From positions 62,001-126,000 of the forward strand of contig CAAEWE010000043.1 in NCBI GenBank assembly GCA_900759665.1: a stretch of DNA of 64,000 bases, read 5' to 3'. The position numbers and the translations under genes are program-made. The stretch's first letter is position 1, and every line of letters begins with the position of its first letter. The stretch is from Lachnospiraceae bacterium (GTDB taxonomy: Bacteria > Bacillota > Clostridia > Lachnospirales > Lachnospiraceae). Below are positions 25,716 through 34,287 of the stretch, piece after piece. Under the pieces are notes generated by a model, which did no database searches, was not told the origin of the DNA, and saw only the letters and a list, made by a program, of their open reading frames with translations.

Positions 25716-28424
25716 ATGAATAAAAAACGATTGTGTATTGGTATACTGGCGCATGTCGATGCGGGGAAAACAACATTGTCGGAGGCAATGCTTTATACTT
25801 GTGGGATGATCCGCAAATTTGGCCGAGTGGACAGCAAAGATGCCTTTCTGGATACCTACGAGTTAGAGAGAGAACGGGGGATCACAATCTTTTCGAAACA
25901 GGCGATGCTTCGTACGGATGATCTGGAGATATCGCTGTTAGATACCCCGGGACATGTGGATTTTTCGGCTGAGATGGAGAGAACCCTTCAGGTGCTGGAT
26001 TACGCCATTCTCGTGGTGAGTGGTATGGACGGGGTGCAGGGACATACCAGAACACTCTGGAAGCTTTTGGAGCGTTATCAGGTGCCAGCCTTTGTTTTTG
26101 TCAATAAAATGGATCAACAGGGCACAGATCAGTCTGGTCTGATGTCAGAAATAAAAGAAAAATTATCGGACAACTGTACGGATTTTGGGACAGAAGACAA
26201 GGGCAGCATTTATGAAAGTGCTGCTCTTTGTGAAGAAGCTTTGTTGAATCAATATCTGGAAATGGGAGAAATATCGGACAGAGACATTGCCAGACTGATT
26301 CTTGAGAGAAAGATTTTTCCATGTTATTTTGGATCCGCACTGAAAATGGATGGAGTGAAGAGTCTGCTGGATGGAATCAGTAATTATGGTATGTGTCCTA
26401 AATTTGGTACAGAATTTGGTGCAAGGGTGTTTAAAATCCTCCGGGACACTCAGGGAAACCGTCTGACATATGTCAAGATTACCGGAGGAGCATTAAAGGT
26501 CAGGGATGTACTTTCTTATCTGCCGAAAAATGCCGGGGACGGGCAGATTGCAGAAAAGGTCAATCAGATCCGGATATATTCTGGAGAGAAGTATGAGACA
26601 GTGGATGTGGCAGAGGCAGGCTGTGTCTGTGCACTGACAGGACTGGCAGAAACATATCCCTGTCAGGGACTTGGCATGGAGAAGGATTCTCCAGATCCTG
26701 TTCTGGAGCCGGTACTGACGTATCAGATGATCCTTCCGGAGGAGGTTCATCCGGCGGCGTTTCTGCCGAAACTGCGGATACTGGAGGAAGAGGATCCCAT
26801 GCTGCATGTTCTGTGGTCTGAGGAGCTGCAGGAGATTCAGGTGCAGGTAATGGGACAGGTGCAGCTTGAGATCCTGCAGAGACAGATTAAGGAACGGTTT
26901 GATGTGTTGGTAATTTTTGGTGCCGGCAAGATCGTTTATAAAGAAACCATTGCAGATCGTGTAGAAGGCATCGGACATTTTGAACCGCTCCGTCATTATG
27001 CGGAGGTTCACCTGATCCTGGAGCCGGGAGAACCAGGAAGCGGGATGCAGTTTCTTTTGGGCTGTAGTGAGGAGATGCTGGATAAAAACTGGCAGCGTCT
27101 GATCCTGACACATCTGGAGGAAAGAACACATAGAGGTGTCCTGACCGGATCGCCACTGACCGATGTGAAGATTACGGTAGCAGGTGGCAGGGCTCACCTC
27201 AAGCATACTGAGGGGGGAGACTTTCGACAGGCAACCTACCGTGCCGTGCGTCAGGGGCTGATGCAGGCACAGTCTGTTCTGTTGGAGCCGTATTATGAAT
27301 TTGTATTGGAGCTGCCATCGGAGCATGTGGGACGGGCTATGACAGACATGAGTCAGAGGGAGGCGGAAACAGAGGCTCCCGAGATTCATGGAAGCCATGC
27401 ACTGCTGAAAGGAAGAGGACCGGTATCTACTCTTTGGGACTATGCGAAGGAGGTAGCTGCTTATACCAGAGGAGAGGGAAGCTTTTCCTGTGTTACCGGC
27501 GGATATGGTCCTTGTCATAATGCACAGGAGATTGTGGACGAAATTGGTTATATACCGGAGGAGGATATGGCAAATCCTACCGGATCGGTTTTTTGCAGCC
27601 ACGGCTCCGGGTTTTATGTGGAATGGGATAAGGTGCCACAATATATGCATGTGGAGAGTGTGTTGGATGCGGCAGAGAGGACTTTGGACGAGGAATCCGT
27701 CTGGCAGGAGTACCAGATGCGCCGCAGCCGGGAACAGGAGAACTCTGAGCAGTGGATCGGTGTGGACGAGGTGGATCGGATCCTGGACAAAACCTTTTAT
27801 GCAAACAGAAAAGAGGGATTTACTCCTCATAAGGGAATTGCCCATCGGAAGAATAGGCAAGTGAAGCAGGCGCAGGTCCGGGAATATGGACAGGGAAGTG
27901 CAAAACCGGCAGCCAAAAGAGAAAAATATCTTCTGGTAGATGGTTATAATGTAATCTTTGCCTGGGAAGAATTAAATGAGCTTGCCAAGGTCAATATTGA
28001 CGGGGCAAGAGGAAGACTTCTTGATATTTTATGTGATTATCAGGGAATCCGGAAGTGTCATCTGATCGTGGTATTTGATGCTTACCGTGTGAAGGGACAT
28101 CCTACGGAGATCTCCGATTATCATAATATTCATGTGGTTTATACAAAGGAAGCGGAAACGGCAGATCAGTTTATTGAAAAATTTGCCCATGAGAATGGCA
28201 GAAAATATGATGTGACTGTGGCAACCTCAGATGGTCTGGAGCAGATCATTATCCGGGGACAGGGATGTGGACTGATCTCTGCCAGAGAGTTTGAGAAGGA
28301 AGTGGCTGCTGTAAAAAAAGGCGTTGTTTCCAGACTGCAGGAGCAGAAACAGAGTGGACATACATTGATGGACAGCCTGTCGGAGGATTCCATAAAAGAA
28401 CTGAATACACTGAAAAAACAGTGA
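25716..28424 (+). CDS. TetM/EF-G-like ribosomal GTPase fused to a YacP/Rae1-like NYN nuclease domain
   Basis: The protein has 902 residues. The first ~650 match the ribosomal-protection/EF-G GTPase family: G1 AHVDAGKTT (~12), G2 ERERGITIF, G3 DTPGHVDF (~75) and G4 NKMDQ. After G4 come domain II-V motifs such as QVMGQVQLEILQRQIKERF and a domain IV-like region. After a basic linker, residues ~737-902 form an NYN domain like Bacillus YacP (Rae1): LLVDGYNVIFAWEEL, VVFDAYRVKG, YTKEAETADQFIEKFA and VATSDGLEQ, with all the acidic active-site positions present. ATG 25716 is preferred (AGAGGGG eleven bases upstream) over the TTG at 25707. Family annotation as tetracycline resistance is not proof of that phenotype. 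Confidence 0.88.
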   Translation: MNKKRLCIGILAHVDAGKTTLSEAMLYTCGMIRKFGRVDSKDAFLDTYELERERGITIFSKQAMLRTDDLEISLLDTPGHVDFSAEMERTLQVLDYAILVVSGMDGVQGHTRTLWKLLERYQVPAFVFVNKMDQQGTDQSGLMSEIKEKLSDNCTDFGTEDKGSIYESAALCEEALLNQYLEMGEISDRDIARLILERKIFPCYFGSALKMDGVKSLLDGISNYGMCPKFGTEFGARVFKILRDTQGNRLTYVKITGGALKVRDVLSYLPKNAGDGQIAEKVNQIRIYSGEKYETVDVAEAGCVCALTGLAETYPCQGLGMEKDSPDPVLEPVLTYQMILPEEVHPAAFLPKLRILEEEDPMLHVLWSEELQEIQVQVMGQVQLEILQRQIKERFDVLVIFGAGKIVYKETIADRVEGIGHFEPLRHYAEVHLILEPGEPGSGMQFLLGCSEEMLDKNWQRLILTHLEERTHRGVLTGSPLTDVKITVAGGRAHLKHTEGGDFRQATYRAVRQGLMQAQSVLLEPYYEFVLELPSEHVGRAMTDMSQREAETEAPEIHGSHALLKGRGPVSTLWDYAKEVAAYTRGEGSFSCVTGGYGPCHNAQEIVDEIGYIPEEDMANPTGSVFCSHGSGFYVEWDKVPQYMHVESVLDAAERTLDEESVWQEYQMRRSREQENSEQWIGVDEVDRILDKTFYANRKEGFTPHKGIAHRKNRQVKQAQVREYGQGSAKPAAKREKYLLVDGYNVIFAWEELNELAKVNIDGARGRLLDILCDYQGIRKCHLIVVFDAYRVKGHPTEISDYHNIHVVYTKEAETADQFIEKFAHENGRKYDVTVATSDGLEQIIIRGQGCGLISAREFEKEVAAVKKGVVSRLQEQKQSGHTLMDSLSEDSIKELNTLKKQ

Positions 28425-28500
28425 TACTGTAATGAAGAGGACGGAGAGGGAATCCTTAAAACAGAATATTTGCGGATGGAATGCCGGAAGGAGGATGGAT

Positions 28501-29430
28501 ATGGAGCAGGATAAATTGTTACAGGTACAGCAGGCAGTGAATCAGGTCATTCAGGGAAAAGAGGATGTGGTACAGAAAGTTTTTGCAGCAATGATCGCCG
28601 GAGGTCATATTCTGATGGAGGATATTCCCGGAGTTGGAAAAACAACATTAGCTACTACTTTTGCCAAAACTCTGGAACTTACGTATCACAGGGTGCAGTT
28701 TACGCCCGATGTGCTGCCAAGTGATATTCTGGGATTTTCCATGTATCATAACAAGACAGGTGAGTTTGAATTTCATCCGGGTTCTGTTTTTTGCAACCTT
28801 TTTCTGGCCGATGAGATCAACCGTACCTCTCCCAAAACCCAGTCCGCACTTCTGGAGGTTATGGAGGAACGGCAGGCAAGTGTGGAGGGCAAAACCTGGA
28901 AACTTCCGGATCCGTTTTTTGTCATTGCAACACAAAATCCCAGTGGTTCCTCCGGAACACAGCTTTTGCCGGAATCCCAGCTGGATCGTTTTATGATCTG
29001 TCTTTCCATGGGATATCCGTCTCACCGGGATGCCGTTTCTATTTTGAAGGGGGAAGTCTGGAAAAAGACAGACAAAAGGCAGAAGGTGCTTGGCATTGAG
29101 GAGTTGAAGGATCTGCAGAGAGAGGCGGAGCAGATTTATGTCCATGATGAGATTTATGATTATATTGTCTCTCTCGTGGAGGAAACCAGAAAACCGGGAT
29201 ATTTTGCAGAGGGAGCCAGTCCCAGAGCAACGATCGCACTGCTTCGTATGGCACGGGCAATGGCACGCCTTGCCGGAAGGGATTTTGTGACGGCACAGGA
29301 TGTGCAGTGTGTATTGAAGGATGTGTTGGGGCATCGTGTAAAACCGGGAGCCAGAGCGAGGGCTGAGGGAAAAAGCGTGGAGGAATGTATCCATGAGTTG
29401 ATCCTTCATGTGAAAAGTCCACGGAGTTGA
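28501..29430 (+). CDS. MoxR-family AAA+ ATPase
   Basis: Chaperone-like AAA+ ATPase. The protein has 309 residues: Walker A DIPGVGKTT (~42), Walker B LFLADEINRTSPKTQSALLE (~105) and sensor region FVIATQNPSGSSGTQLLPES. The lid contains EGASPRATIALLRMARAMA. MoxR proteins commonly act with DUF58 and transglutaminase-like membrane proteins, both encoded next. AAGGAGG sits six bases before ATG 28501; the ATG at 28495 abuts it and is less likely. Confidence 0.92.
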   Translation: MEQDKLLQVQQAVNQVIQGKEDVVQKVFAAMIAGGHILMEDIPGVGKTTLATTFAKTLELTYHRVQFTPDVLPSDILGFSMYHNKTGEFEFHPGSVFCNLFLADEINRTSPKTQSALLEVMEERQASVEGKTWKLPDPFFVIATQNPSGSSGTQLLPESQLDRFMICLSMGYPSHRDAVSILKGEVWKKTDKRQKVLGIEELKDLQREAEQIYVHDEIYDYIVSLVEETRKPGYFAEGASPRATIALLRMARAMARLAGRDFVTAQDVQCVLKDVLGHRVKPGARARAEGKSVEECIHELILHVKSPRS

Positions 29431-29466
29431 GAGTCTGCAGGCTGAGAAAGGAATGAATGTGGGGTT

Positions 29467-30522
29467 ATGATCAACAAAAAACATCTGCATTTTCGATGGG
29501 TACATCTGACGGGGTATCTGTTCCTGCTTGCAGCAGATATGGGTGCATTTTTTGTGCTGCACAGTTATTTTCTTCTGATGACGGCTGTGGTTCTGTTTTT
29601 GGTGGGAATTCTATCCGTGTACGGACTGCTTCATCTGGCGGAAAATCTGCAGACCGGAATATATATATCCCGGCAGAATGTTGACCTGGGAGATTACGTG
29701 GAATTGCAGGTTCACCTGTTCCATCAGACACGTTATTTTGCACTGAACGGGATGCTGGTAATGGAGACAGAAAATGTTTTTCGGGAGAACAAGTCTTCCT
29801 GGGAGATTTCCATGCCGGTGCAGCCGGGTGGTGTTTCGAAGGTGGTTCTGCCGTTAAAAGCAGAGCATCTTGGAAAATATGAGATACGATGTAAAAAAGC
29901 AGATATCAGAGATCTTCTGGGGATTATGGAGATGGTAGTTCCGGTCGAAGCTTATTGTGAAATGACGGTGCTTCCGGAGATCTCCCAAAATGATGCAGTG
30001 GAAACGTCCGGCTTTTTGTCGGGAATGTCAGAGACAGAAGAGAGTATGGAAAAAGGACATGATTTTTCCGAGGTTCAGGACATCCGGGAATATATTCCGG
30101 GGGATAAGCTGCGGGATATCCACTGGAAGATTTCTGCAAAGCAGGGAGAGCTGATGGTGAAGGAGCGGATCAGTGTGTCCGGTTCCCAGATGGTTATACG
30201 GATCGCATTGTCCCGGGAAAAGGAAATATCGGAGCATTTGCTGCAATGTGCCGGAAATGTGGCGGCTTCCTTTGTAAGTCAGAATCTGCCGGTATGTCTG
30301 CTGGTATGGAACGGGCACCAATATGCGTTTGACGAATTTGTCTGCAATGATATGGAGGAGCTTTGCGGTGCTTTTGCCATGATCCTTTCTATGCCGTTAT
30401 CTGTCCGGGTGAATGAACAGCAGACGATATATCTGAAAAACAGCTATCCGTTTTTACGGACATATCTGAGTATTGAAAATGAGGATTCTCAGGTACAGGT
30501 GGTGATGAGAGATAATGTTTGA
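29467..30522 (+). CDS. DUF58-domain membrane protein
   Basis: The protein has 351 residues. Two N-terminal membrane helices (~12-50, HLTGYLFLLAADMGAFFVLH and LMTAVVLFLVGILSVYGLLH) precede a beta-rich part. The DUF58 core follows: DFSEVQDIREYIPGDKLRDI, then HWKISAKQGELMVKERIS. DUF58 proteins are thought to be adaptors with a degenerate VWA-like fold that work with MoxR. The start lies 36 bases after moxR. The end overlaps the transglutaminase gene by 8 bases. Confidence 0.9.
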   Translation: MINKKHLHFRWVHLTGYLFLLAADMGAFFVLHSYFLLMTAVVLFLVGILSVYGLLHLAENLQTGIYISRQNVDLGDYVELQVHLFHQTRYFALNGMLVMETENVFRENKSSWEISMPVQPGGVSKVVLPLKAEHLGKYEIRCKKADIRDLLGIMEMVVPVEAYCEMTVLPEISQNDAVETSGFLSGMSETEESMEKGHDFSEVQDIREYIPGDKLRDIHWKISAKQGELMVKERISVSGSQMVIRIALSREKEISEHLLQCAGNVAASFVSQNLPVCLLVWNGHQYAFDEFVCNDMEELCGAFAMILSMPLSVRVNEQQTIYLKNSYPFLRTYLSIENEDSQVQVVMRDNV

Positions 30523-32926
30523 TGGATGGAAAGAGATGGGTGGTAGAAGACATTCGAAAGATAATCTGCAAAACAGTGATAACCGGAAAATAGATTCTAT
30601 GACATTGACAGAGGGACTGACGATCTGCCAGGATCAGCTGCCGAAGGAAAAACGATTAGAAACGCTTTTTATAAAAGGATTTGTGGTGTATCTTCTGGTG
30701 ATGGGCGTCATGGGTTCTTATCTGTCTGCACTGGATGTAGATTATTCTCAGCCTGTCGTGCATATTGTGGTGCTTTTGTGTTCTTTGTACTGTGCCTCTT
30801 TATATTATAGTAAGCTGTGGCAGAATACGGGCTATATTATTTTGCTGGCAGTCATTGCGGCAGGTGGCTATTTTCTTGGAAAGTATATCAATAGTGGTTT
30901 TTATTCGGTTGCCAATGATATGTCGGAGGCGGCTTCTGAGTTCTTTCAGAGTAACGCAATGCGTTCGTATGGGGAACAGATCGGAGACAGGTATGCTGCG
31001 ATCACGATTTCTATGAGTTATATCGGATGTATCTGCTGTGTACTGGTAAATATTATGGTCTCCAGAAAAATGCGGTGTAGCATGGTCGTGCTGCTGGGGG
31101 CAGCAGCTTTGGTAATGCCATTATATCTGGAGAAAGAACCGTCGTTTTTGTATATGGTTATGATGCTGGCGGGAATTCTTGCGTGTTTTATATTTCGGGG
31201 AAATGATCATTATCGTCTGACATGTGAGGACAATGCCTATGAGTGGGATATACAGAAAAAACGGTTTGAATACGTATATGATGCCGGAAGTATGGCAAGA
31301 ACTGTGGTGTACATTGTTGTAATATGTATGGCGGTTCTGGGAGCAGGATCTATCCTATATCCGCGAAGGCTTCACCAGTCTATTCGCGGAATAAGTGCCC
31401 TGAAAAAAGCAACCATGGAATCGGTGGAAAATGTATCCATGCTGGGTCTGGCGGGACTGTTTAATTTTTATCCCAATACAGGAGGTCTGACCAATGGTAC
31501 TCTGGGAGGGATCAATGCCGTCAGGTATGATTATGAAACAGATCTGACCATAGAGTTTGCACCGTATACACAAAACCGGATCTATCTGAAAACATTTACG
31601 GGATGTGATTATCTGCCCTATAACAACCGCTGGCAGAGGCAGACGGATTCCTCCGGAAATCAGGTTCCGGAACGGTCAGACACGACCACGGCACTGATGA
31701 AGAAAAATTATCAAAAACACAAAAAGAAGACTGCAAAAGGAAATATATTCATAAAAAATGTTGCGGCAGCAGCCGGAGTGTATCTACCCTATTATTCAGA
31801 GGAAGTGAATAAGGAAATTTATCCGGGAGTACAACAGGAGTATACTTTTTATCCGTCTCTGTCGGGAAAAGCCATTGGAGTGAAAGGGGCGGACCGGCAG
31901 GAGGCCGGTACAGACTGGCTTAATATTCCTGAAGAAAATATGGAGGAAATTAAAAAGCTGTGCCAGGAGGCGGGACTGTCCCCGGAAGATAGTGTCCCGG
32001 ATAACGTACAGAAACTGGTACAATATTTTCAGAAAAATATCCCATATTCTTATCGGCCGGGGGCAACACCATACCGGACAGATTTTATCAATTATTTTCT
32101 GGGGAAAAACAGGCGTGGCTACTGTGCACATTTTGCCAGTGCGGCAACTCTGGCATTTCGTTATATTGGTATTCCGGCACGTTATGTGGAAGGATATGGC
32201 GTTGACCCGGAGGATATTTCCGAAGAAGGAACGATTCAATATGACAAAAAGTATCAGGACTACTATGACGGATATTCGGAAGTGGGAGAAACGGCGGTTG
32301 TTTCCGTAAATGTGACTGATGCCAGTGCTCATGCCTGGGTGGAGGTTTTTGATCCTGATCTGGGATGGCAGGTCGCAGATGTGACGCCTTCTACCGGAGA
32401 GGAACCGGAAGATAATGGACTCTGGCAGAGAATTCTTCACTTTTTGGGAGGAGGAAGAAATTCATCCGGAAATGATTCAAAAAATGGAAATGGTGGCCAG
32501 TCAGATAACGGGGCAGCAGAACAGGTGAAAAAGACCACGGGGTATCTTTCGGCGGGAATGGTTGTGGCAGTTTTCGTGTGGTTTTTTATCTGGAAATTTA
32601 GACGATATGCGGTATGGTGGATCCGGTTTCGGAAAAGCAGCAGAAATGACCGGCTGATCATGGAATATCAGCGGTATTTGGGAAAAGTTTCCCAGAAGCA
32701 GGATTCCTTAAAGAAATATAAAAATTATAAAGATCAGTTAAATTGGCTGAATAATCATGGATATTGGTGTTCAGATGTGGTAAGATTGGAAAAGGCAGTT
32801 TCTATATTGGAACGGGCCGGGTTTTCGAATGTGGAGGTAACGTCAGAGGAATATGATCTGATGAAAAATTGCTTTCATAGAAACAAAAAGGCAGCCGGCA
32901 GAGTTTCCGGCAGAAAGAGAGGTTGA
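30515..32926 (+). CDS. Transglutaminase-like membrane protein
   Basis: The protein has 803 residues. Several N-terminal helices (~50-280) are followed by a large extracytoplasmic region. The transglutaminase-like cysteine protease core carries the triad: RRGYCAHFASAATLAFRYIG (Cys), ASAHAWVEVFDPDLGWQVAD (His) and the Asp/VTPST that follows. A Ser/Asn/Gly-rich linker and one more membrane helix (~677-695, LSAGMVVAVFVWFFIWKF) lead to a cytoplasmic tail. It forms the MoxR-DUF58-transglutaminase module, whose substrate is usually unknown. It overlaps the DUF58 gene. Confidence 0.9.
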   Translation: MFDGWKEMGGRRHSKDNLQNSDNRKIDSMTLTEGLTICQDQLPKEKRLETLFIKGFVVYLLVMGVMGSYLSALDVDYSQPVVHIVVLLCSLYCASLYYSKLWQNTGYIILLAVIAAGGYFLGKYINSGFYSVANDMSEAASEFFQSNAMRSYGEQIGDRYAAITISMSYIGCICCVLVNIMVSRKMRCSMVVLLGAAALVMPLYLEKEPSFLYMVMMLAGILACFIFRGNDHYRLTCEDNAYEWDIQKKRFEYVYDAGSMARTVVYIVVICMAVLGAGSILYPRRLHQSIRGISALKKATMESVENVSMLGLAGLFNFYPNTGGLTNGTLGGINAVRYDYETDLTIEFAPYTQNRIYLKTFTGCDYLPYNNRWQRQTDSSGNQVPERSDTTTALMKKNYQKHKKKTAKGNIFIKNVAAAAGVYLPYYSEEVNKEIYPGVQQEYTFYPSLSGKAIGVKGADRQEAGTDWLNIPEENMEEIKKLCQEAGLSPEDSVPDNVQKLVQYFQKNIPYSYRPGATPYRTDFINYFLGKNRRGYCAHFASAATLAFRYIGIPARYVEGYGVDPEDISEEGTIQYDKKYQDYYDGYSEVGETAVVSVNVTDASAHAWVEVFDPDLGWQVADVTPSTGEEPEDNGLWQRILHFLGGGRNSSGNDSKNGNGGQSDNGAAEQVKKTTGYLSAGMVVAVFVWFFIWKFRRYAVWWIRFRKSSRNDRLIMEYQRYLGKVSQKQDSLKKYKNYKDQLNWLNNHGYWCSDVVRLEKAVSILERAGFSNVEVTSEEYDLMKNCFHRNKKAAGRVSGRKRG

Positions 32927-32928
32927 TG

Positions 32929-33354
32929 ATGAATCAGAAAAATACAGAATTGTTTTTTGGAGACGAGCAGGATGTTGTGATCACTCTGGAGGTAGAGGAT
33001 GGAACAGAGACAAAGGTGACCCCTCTGGCAAGCTTTGAAATTGACGAGCTTGGTACCGAGTATATTATTGCAGCAGAGCTTACACCGGATGAGGAGAGCA
33101 TGACCGGTGAGGTGCAGATCCTGAAATATGAAGAAGATGCAGATGGGGAAGCTTCTATGTCTTCTATCGAGGATGAAGAGGAGTATCAGCTTGCAGCCGA
33201 GGCATGTCGTCAGATCATCAGGAGTGGTGCAATTGAGGGCTTTGATGTGGAAGAAGATGACGAGGATGAGGATTCAGAGGAATATGACGAAGATTATCTC
33301 AGTGATATTGGAAATATTTTTCCGGGTTTGTCTATCGACAACGGGGAGGAGTAG
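32929..33354 (+). CDS. DUF1292 family protein
   Basis: The protein has 141 residues and is very acidic. The DUF1292 (YrzB-like) core is DEQDVVITLEVEDGTETKVT through SIEDEEEYQLAAEACRQII. A tail of Glu/Asp runs (VEEDDEDEDSEEYDEDYL) follows. Function unknown. ATG 32929 is six bases from AGAGAGG; TTG 32923 and ATG 32926 are in frame but closer to the site. It lies immediately after the transglutaminase stop. Confidence 0.75.
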   Translation: MNQKNTELFFGDEQDVVITLEVEDGTETKVTPLASFEIDELGTEYIIAAELTPDEESMTGEVQILKYEEDADGEASMSSIEDEEEYQLAAEACRQIIRSGAIEGFDVEEDDEDEDSEEYDEDYLSDIGNIFPGLSIDNGEE

Positions 33355-33370
33355 CAGCAAGTCTGCAGTT

Positions 33371-33399
33371 TTGACAACAAAAGAGAAATGTAATATAAT
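33371..33399 (+). promoter_or_regulatory. Perfect consensus promoter before the receiver-ComFB gene
   Basis: TTGACA (33371-33376), exactly 17 bases, TATAAT (33394-33399): a full sigma-A consensus. A hairpin GGGAAA/TTTCCC (33423-33441) sits in the ~90-base leader before the gene at 33498. Confidence 0.85.
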
Positions 33400-33497
33400 T
33401 TTATTTGGTTTTTTTGTGATATGGGAAATGTGTTGTTTCCCTCGTTTTAACAGAGAAGGTCTGATGAAAGGTAATTTCGGGTGAGGAAGGATAATAT

Positions 33498-34166
33498 ATG
33501 GGGAAAAAGAAGCTGTTGATAGTGGATAATGGTGCAGTAGCAGGAGAAATGATCCGGGATCTGTTTCCATATGATTGTGAATGTATTCCGGCACAAAATG
33601 GTGTAGAGGGGCTGTCTTATCTGGAGAAGCATCCGGGGCAGATAGATCTGATCGTGACAGATCTGGTCATGCCGGTGATGGATGGATTTGAAATGATGAA
33701 ATGTATCCACTCCAATGCATTAAATCGAAATATTCCGCTTCTTGCGATCGCAGCTTTGGATCAGCAGGAGGATATTAAAAAGGCATTTGCCTATGGGGCG
33801 GACGAAATTCTGATAAAGCCACTGCAGCCGGATATTGTCAAAAAACGGATCCAGAACATGTTTGACATTGCGGATCACCGAACCCTTCATAATATTATGG
33901 AGGATATGGTGAGGATTGAGATTGAGGAAAATATCGATGATCTCGGGATTTGTCCCTGCCCGGTGTGCAGGAGGGATCTGATGACGCTGACATTAAATAA
34001 TGTTCCACCGAAGTATGTCAATACAGAAAAAGGAGCGATCATGTCAAAGGTTGGCAGTATGTCCCGGACGGAAAGGATCAAGCTTCTGGCAGAGATTGCA
34101 CATTGTGCGGAGATGGTACGTGATAAACCGCGTCATTCTCTTCCGGACAGCAATATCACAAAGTAA
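33498..34166 (+). CDS. Response-regulator receiver fused to a ComFB-like domain
   Basis: The protein has 222 residues. The receiver domain (~1-120) has KKLLIVDNGAVAGEMI, the phospho-acceptor Asp in DLIVTDLVMPVMDGF, and the conserved Lys in EILIKPL. The first acidic pair is D-N instead of D-D. The C-terminal part (~130-200) matches late-competence ComFB: EDMVRIEIEENIDDL, CPCPVCRRDLMTLTLNNVPP, KYVNTEKGA, with three cysteines. ComFB domains have been reported to bind cyclic di-nucleotides (recalled, not checked). No histidine kinase is adjacent. Confidence 0.8.
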   Translation: MGKKKLLIVDNGAVAGEMIRDLFPYDCECIPAQNGVEGLSYLEKHPGQIDLIVTDLVMPVMDGFEMMKCIHSNALNRNIPLLAIAALDQQEDIKKAFAYGADEILIKPLQPDIVKKRIQNMFDIADHRTLHNIMEDMVRIEIEENIDDLGICPCPVCRRDLMTLTLNNVPPKYVNTEKGAIMSKVGSMSRTERIKLLAEIAHCAEMVRDKPRHSLPDSNITK

Positions 34167-34287
34167 CACAGTCGGAATATTTTCCGGTTAGTTTATATGC
34201 CGTTACAGGTATCTTTCGCAAGTAAAGGATCTATTCCTTTAAAATATAAAATACGGCACAGAGAAGTGTCTTATAATGGAGGCAGAA

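Noticed and set aside
26493..27860. 455-codon minus-strand frame
   Set aside because: Antisense to the GTPase-NYN gene; composition rich in His/Leu/Gln typical of a complement shadow.
25716..27900. Calling the GTPase a proven tetracycline resistance determinant
   Set aside because: Family similarity only; the fusion to an NYN domain and chromosomal setting make another role at least as likely.
34167..34287. Possible T-box before proS
   Set aside because: Gap is too short and lacks the GGGTGGNACCGCG motif.
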